NCBI GenBank assembly: GCA_036924085.1
Contig: JAVGWX010000004.1
Span: 14,473,454-14,537,453, forward strand
Direction: 5' to 3'
Source of the DNA: Ariolimax columbianus
Taxonomy: Eukaryota > Mollusca > Gastropoda > Stylommatophora > Arionidae
DNA length: 64,000 nucleotides
Under the pieces are notes generated by a model. That model searched no databases, was not told the origin of the DNA, and saw only the letters and a program-made list of their open reading frames with translations. The position numbers and the translations under genes are program-made. Every line of letters starts with the position of its first letter. Within the stretch, counting starts at the first letter, position 1. Below are positions 25,087 to 36,025 of the stretch, piece by piece.

Positions 25087-25530
25087 ATAATAATAGTAAT
25101 AATAGTTGCCCATCACAAGCAAAGATGGCAACACCAGCAGACTATTGCTGTGAAATATGTGTTCTCTGATTGCTGTAAAGATCAATCCTGGAATGGCACA
25201 CCCTGCCACATTTAGAACACACATGCAGGGAGCCGGCAGTGGAATCGTTCTGAGAATTGTTATTTCGGGGAGAACGCTTTTGCTGAGCCTCCACAATGGC
25301 TACACTCTCTGCAATTTGAGCACCTGGTGTGATACTAGCGCGTCAGGTGGTACGGTCTTATGCAAACATCTCCCATGGAGTGACATCAATATTGAAGCAT
25401 TTCAGAGACACTTTCAAGAAGTCTCTGTTGCGTTTCTTCTGCCCTCATGGTTATCATCTGCCTGATTTGAGCTCACCATATAACAGCTGCTTGATGATGC
25501 AATTATCTGGTATTCTATATATCTAAATAT
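25087..25530 (-). mobile_element. I/Nimb-like LINE, 3' fragment with zinc finger
   Basis: The 3' end has an AAT/ATT-rich tail (25083-25104) followed by TTGCCCATCACAAG, the same terminal motif as REP-B and close to the end of the full-length LINE. In one minus frame the zinc-finger end reads GRVCHSRIDLYSNQRTH, matching FRARIGL...HMRTH. The coding part is frameshifted. Confidence 0.65.
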
Positions 25531-25627
25531 ATATGTATCATTATACTTACAATTATAACATACTGATATAAGATCTTTACTCTAAATTTTTAAGAAATGT
25601 AAATACATTTCATATGCAATTCCAACA

Positions 25628-25850
25628 GATTCTTACTTACTTACTTAGTCGCTCCTCTTCTACCGTGAGGTGTAGAGGTTTGCCAGAGAGAACGCCACAC
25701 TGCTCTATTTTACTGGCCTCTTTCCAATCCAGCCCTCTATCACTTAGGGACTGTCGTATGTTGTTTTCCCACCGTACTGTGGGACGTCCTGGGGGTCTGT
25801 GTCCTTGACTTTTTATCTCCCATGACCGCTTTGGTATCCGCCAACAGATT
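25628..25850 (-). mobile_element. LINE 3' end with (TAAG)n tail
   Basis: In minus sense the fragment ends in (TAAG)4. Upstream it reads W-K-E-A-S-K-I-E-Q-C-G-V-L-S-G-K-P, resembling the C-terminal tails of RTE-type polyproteins. No RT motif is present. Confidence 0.45.
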
Positions 25851-27428
25851 CTACATGCTCAAATACTTGGAATCCTGAATTTTAAACATATAGTTTATGC
25901 CTGCTGTCAGGTAGTCGAAGGCTATCTATAGTATGTTCTTTATTTTGCAGTTTTAACTTCCTACATCTTACTAGGCCTGGGTGAAGGTAGGTTGTGTATT
26001 GGATAGGAATGCCATTACCCTTTATAATTTTGCATGGAGAGTGAGTAACAGCCTACTCATATCGATTTTCAACTGCCAAGAGTTTTTTTATGTGCACAGC
26101 ATTTACATGGGATCTCCAAGTTCTTGGTCAATCTTCAATACGACTAAACGCTTGTTTCATCTCTCTTGAGACCAGGGAATGATTGAAACTCATGGCATTC
26201 AAAATTCCACCATTTTGTGCTTTTGATTCTGAAGAGCCAAAAGCCTTTATCTCTCAGCAATAGTGATTTCCGCACTCCAAAATAAGAAAATATAGACACA
26301 AATAATACAAATATATACTGACAGATCTTACTCTTCCCATCAAATAAATTGTATACATTACTTTTAAGGCATTTCTCATGGTAAATGTTTCACATGCAAC
26401 ATATACATATAGGCATGATCACTTAAATTTTCTTTAAAAAAAAGAAAATATACTCTAAAGTTTACACAATCAATTTTCACACCATATAGGTAAAGGTAAC
26501 TGTATACAAACAGCTAAGCATAGTTGAATAAAGTAGCACCATTTTGAGGGTAAGTAGTAAAATGTGTTTGTTCCATGCACAACACAAACAAAAGTGAATA
26601 GTATAATCAATTTAGGACATTGACAATTAAAATTGCTAATGGAAAAATCTGCTGAAATTCATTTGAAAAATTCACTACATAAAATGGGGCCGATAAAAAT
26701 ATATATTAAACTATATACTTTCTACACATTAAAATGGGTTGCTCTTTACACTTGAAAAAAAACTTTGTTACAAAAATTAATAGCGAAATCAATCTCTTGG
26801 CTTTCAATTATTTAAAAATGTTTCTGAAATTTAAATTGTTCCATTTAGTTCTGCTAGTTGTTTTTAGATTTTTGTTTTCAAATGATGCAGAGAAATGAAC
26901 TTTAGATTCCTATGTAAGATGTGTTGTCTTGGCTATAAATAGATCATGTGCCCTGAGAATTTTGTTAAGGCTTTCATCTTTTTCTAGTGTGATCCTATGT
27001 TTTAGTTAAATTATCTGTCATTTAAAGAAAACAATGTTAGCTAACTGGGTTTCATTCTAATAAAATGCACAAACCATACTAGTTTCCATGTTGCTGCTCC
27101 CAACATCTTCTTAATTTCTTTATATGTTGATGGTAACTTAAACAGAGTTATTCTATATTTTGTTAGCATTCATTACAGTTTACACTTGACTTTTTACATA
27201 AATTATAAATATTTGAAATCACATTGTTCCCTAATCTAAGTAAATACATTTCAAGTAATGGCAAAATAATCTACTTTACAATTATTTTTATATTAAAAAC
27301 TCATATGCCCTTAAAAGAATTTAGGTTTTATGATTCCCTTTTAGTTTACACAGAATTAAAAAGTACTATAGTACATGCATCTGCATAAAGAGGTAAACAT
27401 AAGGAGAAAGTTAATTTTTCATTTGCTC
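25851..27428. other. AT-rich DNA downstream of the WD40 gene
   Basis: No repeat family of this window and no supported exon. It may be 3' UTR or intergenic. Confidence 0.35.
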
Positions 27429-27434
27429 TTTATT
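27429..27434 (-). terminator. Candidate polyadenylation signal of the WD40 gene
   Basis: AATAAA in gene sense, about 210 nt after the stop codon. It is the nearest downstream canonical hexamer I noted. Other AATAAA hexamers exist further on (for example 24785-24790), so the real end may differ. Confidence 0.3.
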
Positions 27435-27641
27435 GACAGTGTTGTTAGTAGTTAGTTTAACAAAAAAAGAACTCTTATCGCGCATCTTGCCAGTTTAACG
27501 CAAGTTTTATCATTGAGATTTTAAAATACGTTTGTTCACACAGACACTCTTTCATTATGTACTACTAATCTATTTAGATTTGTCAATTTTAAGTGTCTTT
27601 TAGAAAAGAAAAATGAAGGAAATTCATTTTTGTTTTTAACC

Positions 27642-27890
27642 TTAAGCAAGGACCTGACGCTTGACTTTGGTGCGAACAACTTGTAACATGATCAGCTTCC
27701 TGGCTCCAAACTTATCACCAAGGGCAACAATGGTGCCTTTGTCATGGCTCATTGTGATGTAGAAAACATCCACGCCAGCATTGAAGGAGCAAATTTCCTT
27801 CCCAGTTCGCAGTTGCCACAGACGAATAGTGCCATCACGGGATCCAGACACAACAATTTCATTGTCATAGGAAACGGCTGCACACCAAAC
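27642..27890 (-). CDS. WD40 protein, last exon (residues 669-750)
   Basis: Acceptor TTTCTTGCAG at 27891 and stop TAA at 27642-27644. It starts in phase 0 with VWCAAVSYDNEIVVSG, completing the repeat begun by ...SGHNDE in the previous exon. It holds the best WD repeat (SGSRDGTIRLWQLRTGKEI) and a final strand pair (VFYITMSHDKGTIVALG). The end RKLIMLQVVRTKVKRQVLA is basic, with no ER-retention or PDZ-type motif. Confidence 0.85.
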   Translation of the reverse strand, partial: VWCAAVSYDNEIVVSGSRDGTIRLWQLRTGKEICSFNAGVDVFYITMSHDKGTIVALGDKFGARKLIMLQVVRTKVKRQVLA

Positions 27891-27992
27891 CTGCAAGAAA
27901 TATATATTTTAAAGGCATTTTGTTTACACGTGAATATTTTTTTTAAACAATCTTTAATGATAGAAAGATACTTTGGAAACTTATTCTTCTTC

Positions 27993-28327
27993 TTTGTTCT
28001 CAATCTCTCATTATCAAGTCCTGAAAAGGGCTTTGCAAGTAGCAAGATATTGTCTGGAAAATGAAATGAGCTGTGTTGTAGTTTACAGCTTGACTGCAAT
28101 ATTTACACCTTTTGGTCCAACACATCTGACTTCAACATGCATTTTTGAGTAACGTGTTAGCCTTTCCTCTTTGATCCCTTCTCCATAGTCAGTCTGCTCT
28201 GTTGCAGACTGTTATCCAGGATCACTGCATGGAAGTGTAGAAGGCTCGTGGCAGCGCTGGTTCGCTGGCTGTGATGCTAGCAGTCACCTAGGGCTCGCTG
28301 ACTACTGCAGCTCATGCACTGCCCTTT
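27993..28327 (-). mobile_element. SINE-A copy 4 (diverged)
   Basis: It matches the SINE-A consensus along its length (TTTACAGCTTGACTGCAATA, CCAACACATCTGACTTCA, CTGTTATCCAGGATCACTGC). It is more diverged than the neighbouring copy and lies in the intron before the last WD40 exon. Confidence 0.75.
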
Positions 28328-28395
28328 GCAAACTGAGTCCTACAGTCAAAAAGTGAAATCTAAGAATTTGTGACTGATAATATGTAGTTTATTTG

Positions 28396-28754
28396 GCTTA
28401 GCTTGGCTTCGTTGGTTCTCAATCTCCCGCTACCAAGCCCTGAAAGGGTTTAAGTAGCCGAATGTAGTCCAGAGAACGGAATGCGTTGTGTCGTAGTTTA
28501 CAGCTTGACTGCGATATTTGCACCTTTCGGTTCAACACATCCGACTTCAGCAAGCATTTTTTGAGTACCGGGTTAGCATTCGCTCTTCGATTCCTTCTCC
28601 TTAGCCAGTCTGCCCTGCTGCAGGCTGTTATTCAGGATCACTGCATATAGGTCTAGAAGGGTCTTGGCAGCTTTGGTTTGCTGTACCTGACGCTAGCAGT
28701 CAGCTATGAGTTGCTGACCACTGCAGCTCATGCGCTGCTCCACATCTTGATCCC
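28396..28754 (-). mobile_element. SINE-A copy 5, flanked by perfect 14-bp target duplication
   Basis: ATGTAGTTTATTTG occurs at 28382-28395 and 28755-28768. The 359 bp between match the other SINE-A copies and carry the core in minus sense. It lies 70 bp from copy 4 in the same orientation. Confidence 0.85.
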
Positions 28755-29222
28755 ATGTAGTTTATTTGACCCAGTATTTTTATGTTGTAGCAACTTATTT
28801 TCCCCAAACCTCCACACCATTTGTGATGAGACAAAGAAACTATTGTTATGTATAATACAGGTCGCAGAAAATGTCTGAGAATGCTGGATATGGGAACTAT
28901 TAGTTCTCTTCTGCAAGTTTTAAGACACCTGCAGAAATTGATGCATAGGATCAATAAACGTTGGTAGATGAATAGTTACAGTGCAATTTAATCTATTTTG
29001 AAAATTTCTGAAATGTTGTGTTCTGTCCTGGATAATAAGCTGGATTGGAAAGCTGACAACTATGGAAGGTCATTGTGCAGGGTCCTGTATAAATTAATTA
29101 TTTTTTTCCATGAAATATAATAAACTTGAATTTAATACTGGAAATAAACAAACTTTTCTTACTACTTCTATTTGGGGTTGATAACGATGATGATGTCTTT
29201 TGTGCACTCTGAAAAGGTCATT

Positions 29223-30324
29223 ACCTCATTCACTCCCAAATATTTTGGACCTCTGGACAAATTTTTTTACAAAATTTGTTTTTTCTTATGTAAAACTGAA
29301 ACACAGCATCACTTAGTTGCGATCTATTTGTCTTCAATAAACGTTCACTGAAATAACACATATTATATACCAAACTGTTTACAATTGAGGCTAGAATACA
29401 ATGGAATACACATATTTTACAAATGGAGGTGTAAATTTGTGTTTGATGGATTAAAGTTGCACAATCGTTTGTTATTTTTTTAAATTATGAACATAAATGT
29501 TACATACATCAATACATTATTCAGCTCTAAATCAATATACAAATAACAATGAATTTCTATTGACGGTAATCCTCAAGGGACGATGTTCTGAAAGTTGCAC
29601 TTAATTTGGTGCAGTTGTTTTCACAGTATTTACATTTTACTGAAGGCACGTGGTTAAAAACGTGCTAAAAAATAAAAGCCCCGATCAACATCAGCGTGAG
29701 TGTTTACAATTTACGCGCACACGGAAAGAATGTTCCTGCTGTATTCAAAATATATACACACACATTTATATTATACACACTAGAATTATTGTGCAGGATC
29801 TTGAACCTTAACTGAATTTGTGAACTGTTATTACCATTGCTTGAGAGAAAAGATGGCACCGCCCCTTTGTCAGTAGATTTAGTTTTACTTTCATCGCTCG
29901 ACTTAGAATTAAGACTAGATAAATAAATTTAAACAGCGCTATCATAATGATCGATATCTTCATCATCACTACCATTAGCAATAATATAACCTATATATTC
30001 CCGAGCTTGTACTGAAAAAACTCTATTTGGTGTGGATGAAGGTGCATGGGATAGCTTAAAAGTTGCCATCTCTGAAAAAAAATTATATTTAATTTTTCAA
30101 GTTACGAAACTAAACATTTTTTCAATGAAACTCAGGCTAACTCTTCTGGAATAAAAAAAGTGAAAAATCTGGACTTCCGCCAATAACCAAAATAAAACAT
30201 TTAGGAGAACTAGGAATGGGAAAATATGTGATTTTGTGAACACAGTAGCAAAAGAATTTACATAGACTTATGGGTTTTCTAGAAAAAACCGGAAGTCGAT
30301 GTATCGGCTCGTGAGAGTGAATGA
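29223..30324 (-). mobile_element. piggyBac-like DNA transposon copy 2 (decayed, ~1.1 kb)
   Basis: Inverted ends CTCATTCACTCCC (29226) and GAGAGTGAATGAG (about 30308-30320) are bounded by TTAA on the right (30321-30324) and TTAC on the left, as expected for a mutated TTAA target. From Met near 30072 the minus strand reads MATFKLSHAPSSTPNRV and then an acidic run, S-D-D-E-D-I-D-H-Y-D-S-A, before a stop. Acidic N-termini are usual in piggyBac transposases. No catalytic domain remains. The superfamily call rests on TTAA and end structure. Confidence 0.5.
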
Positions 30325-30640
30325 GTTAAGAGGTAAGTTGCAGCAGCTTTCCTCATATCCCGAGTGTGCTGTTGAAGGCAGACCAGAGTCCTCTAGGCTA
30401 TTGTGCTATGCTTGGCTTCATTTGCGTGTTGCTCACTACTACAGTGATCACGTCAATCCTCCACCTCATTAGTCAGGCTGCCTTGACCACAGCTTATAGT
30501 TCATTTACAGGGAGACCTACATGAAAGTAGATGGGAGTTTTGGCCAGTATATTTTACCTGACCCTGACTAACATACCTGATCAGTATGTTTTGCCTGACC
30601 AGACGTTTTATTATGACTATAGTCAGGGGAACTGAGATGC
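30325..30640 (-). repeat. REP-C short interspersed repeat, left arm of inverted pair
   Basis: It matches 57250-57560 in the same orientation (TTGCAGYAGCTTTC, GTGTTGCTCACTACTA, CAGTATRTTTTGCCTGACC). Together with the oppositely oriented copy at 30645-30985 it makes a large inverted repeat. Confidence 0.65.
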
Positions 30641-30644
30641 TAGT

Positions 30645-30985
30645 CCAGTCAGGCACAACATACTGACCAGGATGTCACATCAGGGTCAGGCACAATACAC
30701 TGACCAAGACCACATACTCTCTTCCATGTAGTGTTCTCTGGAAACAGGCTATTTTCAAGACAGCCTGGCTTACAAGATGTGGATCGATGTGATCCCCATA
30801 GTAGTGAGCTCCACACAGATGAAACCAAGCATTGCACAACCACCTGGAGGACCGTGATCCGCTTTCATCATGCTCTGGATGCAAAGAAACCTACTACAAC
30901 CCGTCACTTAACATCCTTTTCAGAGCGCACAAAATAGTAAGCTTACTCATTGTGGGCATTAAACAACAACAACGACTATATTCTA
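30645..30985 (+). repeat. REP-C short interspersed repeat, right arm of inverted pair
   Basis: It reads CAGTCAGGCACAACATACTG, TGGATCGATGTGATCCCCAT and TTTTCAGAGCGCACAAAATAG, ending CATTGTGGGCATTAAACAAC with an (AAC)n tail. It is the reverse complement of the preceding copy. Its tail merges into the 53-bp minisatellite. Confidence 0.65.
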
Positions 30986-31159
30986 TAAAGCATACCTCAT
31001 CATTGTGGGTATTAAACAACAACAACGACTATATTCTATAAAGCATACCTCATCATTGTGGGCATTAAACAACAACAACGACTATATTCTATAAAGCATA
31101 CCTCATCATTGTATGTATTAAACAACAACAACGACTATATTCTATAAAGCATACCTCAT
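30948..31159. repeat. 53-bp minisatellite, four units, spanning a splice donor
   Basis: Units start at 30948, 31001, 31054 and 31107 and differ at only a few bases. Each unit joins the REP-C tail (CATTGTGGGCATTAAACAAC) to intron sequence and to GCATACCTCAT, the complement of the splice donor GATGAG|GTATGC. The last unit contains the real exon end at 31155, so the donor is present four times (31155, 31102, 31049, 30996). Confidence 0.9.
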
Positions 31160-31336
31160 CATTGTGGCCAGACATGGTACAGATATGTCTCTCTGATTCC
31201 AAGTCCCACACTTTGAGAGTTCCATCAACAGAACCAGAAACCAGGAACTTGTTGTCTTCTGATCTAGCCACAGCCTTTACTTCACGGGAGTGGGCATGTT
31301 TGCCAGTGTTAGATAGCAGCTGGCGGTTTGGCTGAC
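31155..31336 (-). CDS. WD40 protein, exon 11 of the visible twelve (residues 609-668)
   Basis: Acceptor CATCTGCAG|GT and donor GATGAG|GTATGC. Two bases complete the Gly codon of the previous exon. It encodes QPNRQLLSNTGKHAHSREV, then a full WD repeat: AVARSEDNKFLVSGSVDG, TLKVWDLES, and ends SGHNDE in phase 0. Its donor lies inside the 53-bp minisatellite. Confidence 0.85.
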
Positions 31337-31496
31337 CTGCAGATGGTACCCAAAAATCGTATCAAAACATTGTACTTTTAAAAATAATCAAATTTTGTTA
31401 TGCTGACTTTGTGATACTGAGTGAAAATTAATAATTACATTATTTTACAAATAATAAATGGTATAGAGTTATTATTTCACATAAATTCAACTTTAC

Positions 31497-31707
31497 CAGT
31501 TCGTACACTCCACACGACCAAATCTCCATTTCGCAGTCCAGTTACAGCTTCGTCTCTGGGCAGAGTGGCAGTGCATTCTGGGTTGGCATCCAATCGTAGA
31601 ATATTCGGATCAGAAATGTTGTATGAAGTCAGGGTCATATCAAAGACAACAAACTCAGCAAAATTGTCAAATGTGTTGACAAATCCAGCTATTACATATC
31701 GATCGTT
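31497..31707 (-). CDS. WD40 protein, exon 10 (residues 538-608)
   Basis: Acceptor TTCCATTACAG and donor ACTG|GTAAAG. It begins NDRYVIAGFVNTFDNFAEF and ends NGDLVVWSVRTG, with the last Gly split in phase 1. It covers one diverged blade (FVVFDMTLTSYN) and most of the next (EAVTGLRNGDLVVW). Confidence 0.85.
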
Positions 31708-31971
31708 CTGTAATGGAATAATTATATATTTACTGGACAGTTTAACAAGGAATTGGTGCTTTCTGACAAAAGTAAAATGACAGAGAGAATCAGAGATATA
31801 TAGTTGTTAAGAGACATGATGATCACCCCTCAAAACTTTGTTAGATGATGTTGAGGATGATGAAAGTATATGTACCAATACTCAAACATTCATATACTTG
31901 CAAAGCAGAACTTAATTCTAAAGAGTTTGAGAAAGTTTCTTGTATAATAAAGCTGCTAACATATTACTTAC

Positions 31972-32202
31972 CTGTGACAACTTGAGATAACTGATGTAAT
32001 CATTATTGCCAACAGGTGCATCAAACCTCATCTCTTTGATTGGTTGATTTCCTAGAAGATCCCAAACAACAATGTTGGATCCACCTCCAAATTTGTCTGA
32101 GCGACCAAACACAACCTTGTCATTGTCACTCATCACAGTTAGAGCAGAGCAAGTCTCATGTTCACTCATGCCTAAGGGTTGGCCGGAGGCAAAGTCCCAA
32201 AT
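31972..32202 (-). CDS. WD40 protein, exon 9 (residues 461-537)
   Basis: Acceptor ATATATTAG and donor TCACAG|GTAAGT, phase 0 at both ends. It encodes IWDFASGQPLG, ALTVMSDNDKVVFGRSDK, SNIVVWDLLGNQPIKEM and DYISYLKLSQ, that is, the end of one WD blade and one complete blade. Confidence 0.85.
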
Positions 32203-32442
32203 CTAATATATACAGATGTTAATTATTACAAAATGATTCATTTGGCATTGAATAAATGGATTTTAATGTATGAGTTATAATTACATCAACAATTGTCATC
32301 TCAAATCTACAACACTAGCACCCTCATAGTGGAGATTATATTTTTTAGGAGTCACTACAGAAAGTAACTATTAACATTGATTGCAATATTTTAACATTGT
32401 ATTATATAAATCAAGATGAAGTGGACAGTTCAGCTTCCCTAC

Positions 32443-32598
32443 CTGGAAAACATAATTGTGGACACCTTTTGGCACTGAGTATTGGTTTATCTCAAGATCT
32501 GAATTGATTGCACCTACTAAAAGACGGTCATTACACACTAAATGTAGATTGGTTGATCCAACAGTCTCTCCCTGCATTATACGTAGAAGTTCTCCATT
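32443..32598 (-). CDS. WD40 protein, exon 8 (residues 409-460)
   Basis: Acceptor GTTTTTCACAG and donor TTCCAG|GTAGGG, phase 0 at both ends. Peptide NGELLRIMQGETVGSTNLH to VPKGVHNYVFQ. It continues blade 1 and holds a diverged blade 2 (NDRLLVGAINSDLEINQYS), whose W-D is on the next exon. Confidence 0.8.
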
Positions 32599-33199
32599 CT
32601 GTGAAAAACAAAGCACTGTCATTTCAAATGGGAATTTAATTAAAAATTTGTCCACACATACTAACTTTATTACAAAAGAATATAAACTTTGATTACAAAG
32701 AAACATTTTCTGACAGTAACATTTAGTCATACATCACAATAATGATAATAATGTTTGCTTAGTCAAAAGTTACCTCATGGTTTCATGGTAAGTGTGTCGA
32801 TCATACATCACACTTCAACTAAAAAAGCATTCTTATTCTTCCTACATCAGAAAGCATTAACAAAAATGCTATCAAGCCCTCTTCACGTTACAGTGCAGAG
32901 ATAATACACAAAGATAATAAATCACAAATTAATCAGAAATAATACTAAATGCAGAGGAGATATGACAGATCTCACATGAAAATGATTGTTAAAATTATGC
33001 TCCCAATATACTCATTGATATGATAAAATTTCAGTTTCTAGTCAAATACATTTTTTATGGTGCTATATTAAATTAGGAGTACCCTTTGAATATACATAGC
33101 AGAAATATATATTTCATTTTTTGTTAGTGGTTGTTAATAATAATAATGAATTGATTATTGTAAAATGTTATAAGTCCTCTAGTCACAGAATTGACTCAC

Positions 33200-33347
33200 A
33201 GACATATTCCAAACTTGGGGTGGTCCTAGACTTGAGCCAGTCACTACACTGTGTCCATCACCAGTCATCAGACAACAGTCTACTCTTATCTCCTCACCCA
33301 TAGCACCTGGAGTCACTAAAACATTTGAAGTGCTGCCGGCGGCATAA
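33200..33347 (-). CDS. WD40 protein, exon 7 (residues 360-408)
   Basis: Acceptor TTTTTCTCCAG and donor ATGTCT|GTGAGT. One base completes a Gly codon, then YAAGSTSNVLVTPGAMG and a first propeller blade (RVDCCLMTGDGHSVVTGSS, PPQVWNMS). This is where the low-complexity linker gives way to the beta-propeller. Confidence 0.8.
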
Positions 33348-33546
33348 CTGGAGAAAAAAAGCCAGATTTACAACTGATCAAAACTCAGTTTGTTTGATTG
33401 TGAGTAGCTAACCTATATAGCATAACTCATTGATACAAATGCTATAATTAAAACAAGTGCAGTTGTCCTAACTATACTCAATGTTTAATATTTATGATAG
33501 CAGAAACAAAAGCCAAGAAAATTTAGGAATTATAAAGAAATGATCT

Positions 33547-35940
33547 CAGTTCAGTTCAGTTTATCCCGTAACCCATTAGGTCGTTGGGACACACTTGAAG
33601 ACACTCCCACAATCCCATGCAATCTCTTTCTGTCCACTGCCGCCAGTCGTGCCTCACCGGGACGATGGTTTGACCACTAAGTGATGTCTGCCCATCTCTT
33701 CCTTGGAGGTCTCCGTCCTCTCTTTCCTGGTACAGAACCATGCAGTATCGAATTGTAATTCCGCTGGACCTAGTGTCCATACCAAGCCATCTTTCACCTT
33801 TTGATAGCCGTGAACAGATCATCAAAAGGCCCAATTGCGTTTTCCACTCTTCGTCGTATTTCTACGTTCGTGACACGATCCTTATTTGTAACATTTAAAA
33901 GTCTTCTAAAGCACCTCATTTCCATTGCATGTATTCTGCACTGGATATCCTCAGTAATGGTTCATGTCTCACAGGCATACACAAATATTGTGAGCACAAA
34001 TGAGCGGTTTAGTCTAACTTTTATGTTGAGGGCAAGCCGCTTATCCTGTCATACGGGTTTCAAACGCATAAGCGCCGCTGTTGTCTGTGCTATTCTGGCA
34101 ATTATCTCAGGCTGTGAGCCCTCATCACTGATCAGTGATCCCAGATACTTGAACCGGTGTACAACTTTGAGTTCCTGACCATTTACTTTTATCACAGATG
34201 TAAACTTTTCCTTTATTAGTCATCAGCTTTGTTTTTTCTGCATTTATCTCCATGCCTTAGCTCTGCGTCGATCTGTCCAATCTACTAATCAGCTCCTGGA
34301 GTTCTGTTTCCGTGCCTGCCGGACCATCTATATCATCTGCAAATCGTAGGTATGTAATCGTCTTGTCATCTATTCTGACCGTACTAACATGTCTCTCCAG
34401 GGCCGCCGCCATTATTCTTTCCAAAAATACATTGAAGAGTGTTGGAGAGAGTATACAATCCTATCTCAATCCAACAGACATGCGGAACCATTCGCCTAGT
34501 ATTCCGTCTACACAAACTTCACTTGACGCCTTCTCATAAAGGTTCTCAATTACCTTCACAATATTACTATTGATTTTGTAATACTTCATTGTTGTCCATA
34601 GCGTCACATGCCATACTCTGTCGAACGCCTTTTTGAAATCGATGAAGACATGACATATGTGTTGTTGATACTCTAAGTATTTCTCATTCAATATCCGCAG
34701 ATTAATTATCTGTTCAGTGGTACTTTTTACGGCTCTAAACCCTGCTTGTTCTTCGGCAATGATATTCTCTGCCTGTGGTTTTAATCTGTTGAGGATTATT
34801 CTTAAGAGAACTTTGCTAGGATGACTAATGAGGCTAATTGTTCTATAGTTCTGACATATCTTTAGGTTCTGATTTAGGCAGCGGTAAAACCACTGATTTC
34901 GTCCAGATGATAAGCCACTCTCCTGTCCGCGAAATTCTGTTATAGATATATGTCAGAGCCTCAATTATTACCTCACCTCCCATGTTTAGAAGCTCTTCTG
35001 AGATATTATCTACACCCACAGCTTTCCCCTTTTTTAGCATCTTCACCGCTTGAGTTACTTCCTCACTGGTTATCAGTTGATTCTCCTCTAACATATTTAT
35101 TTTGGGGGCCATTGCATTTCCTGGGACACCTCTACCCTCATGCTTATATAATTCAGAACAGTACTCTGTCCAAAGAGCCCTAATGTCTTGAGTTTTTGTG
35201 AGATATTTCCCTCTCTTATCATGAATCGTTGTAATGCACCCTTCTATAGGCCTTACTAGGTCCTTGACTATTTTATATGCCCCCTTGACATCATTTCTTC
35301 TCAGATTTTGCTTGATATCTGAGCACTGAGCAGTTATCCATTCTGCCTGGCCTTTTTCATCGAGGCCTTTATGTTTCAATTTATCTCTCTGTATTTCGTA
35401 ATCCCACCCAGGCTATTGTTCAACCTCTTCAGTAATCTTCTCTTGTCACATAACTCAAGTATTTCATTTGTAATCCATGCCTTCTTCTTTATCCTTTTGC
35501 TTCCCTAAGACTTCAGTTGCCGTGGATATCCATACCGAATTCAAGGCTTCATTTATCGTTTCAATATCTGCCTCTTTGTTAAGAACCAAGAGGGATGCGA
35601 ATCTTTCTCCCACCATCGATCCACAAGCCTCCACTATTTCCAGGTGCTTCAGCTTCTCAAGGTCAAATCTTAGTCTAGTTATCTCTCTGTTCACAACTTT
35701 CTTAAGTCGGAGATGCATGGTCATCATCACTAAGTCATGGTCGCTCCCTATATCTGTTCCTGGGAAACTTCTCATCCATGCGCTATTGATGCTGGATCTG
35801 AATCGCTTCTGGACCAGAATCTGGCTATGCAGTGCATTATTTGAGCTGTGTCATGTCCACCGTCTTGGTATTTTGTTTGGTCCTAGCGTATTCGCCACCA
35901 GTAACTTATTGTAATGAGCAAATTCCAGAAAATTATCTAG
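33547..35940 (-). mobile_element. RTE-like LINE (RTE-A), 5'-truncated copy
   Basis: The minus strand encodes an endonuclease end (DIGSDHDLVMM, 35750), pre-RT (WTEYCSELYKHEG, 35160), RT motifs (KKGKAVGVDNISEELL, FIDFKKAFDRVWH near 34640, WFRMSVGLR near 34470) and a later region with YLGS-like remnants near 34150. Stops and frameshifts are many. The 3' end has (TGAAC)3 against (TGACC)3 in the 12.7-kb copy. The flanks AATTATAAAG and AAATTATAAAAA could be a decayed target duplication. It lies in the intron between WD40 exons 6 and 7. Confidence 0.75.
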
Positions 35941-36025
35941 GAGATTAAAATTATAAAAATTATTAATAAATATATATTGTTGACGTATTACAGAGAGCAT
36001 ACTTAATTCATTTTCACTATTCAGT

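Noticed and set aside
25057..25296. Minus-strand frame with a Tyr run
   Set aside because: The Tyr run is the translated (ATT)n LINE tail; the zinc finger appears only in another frame.
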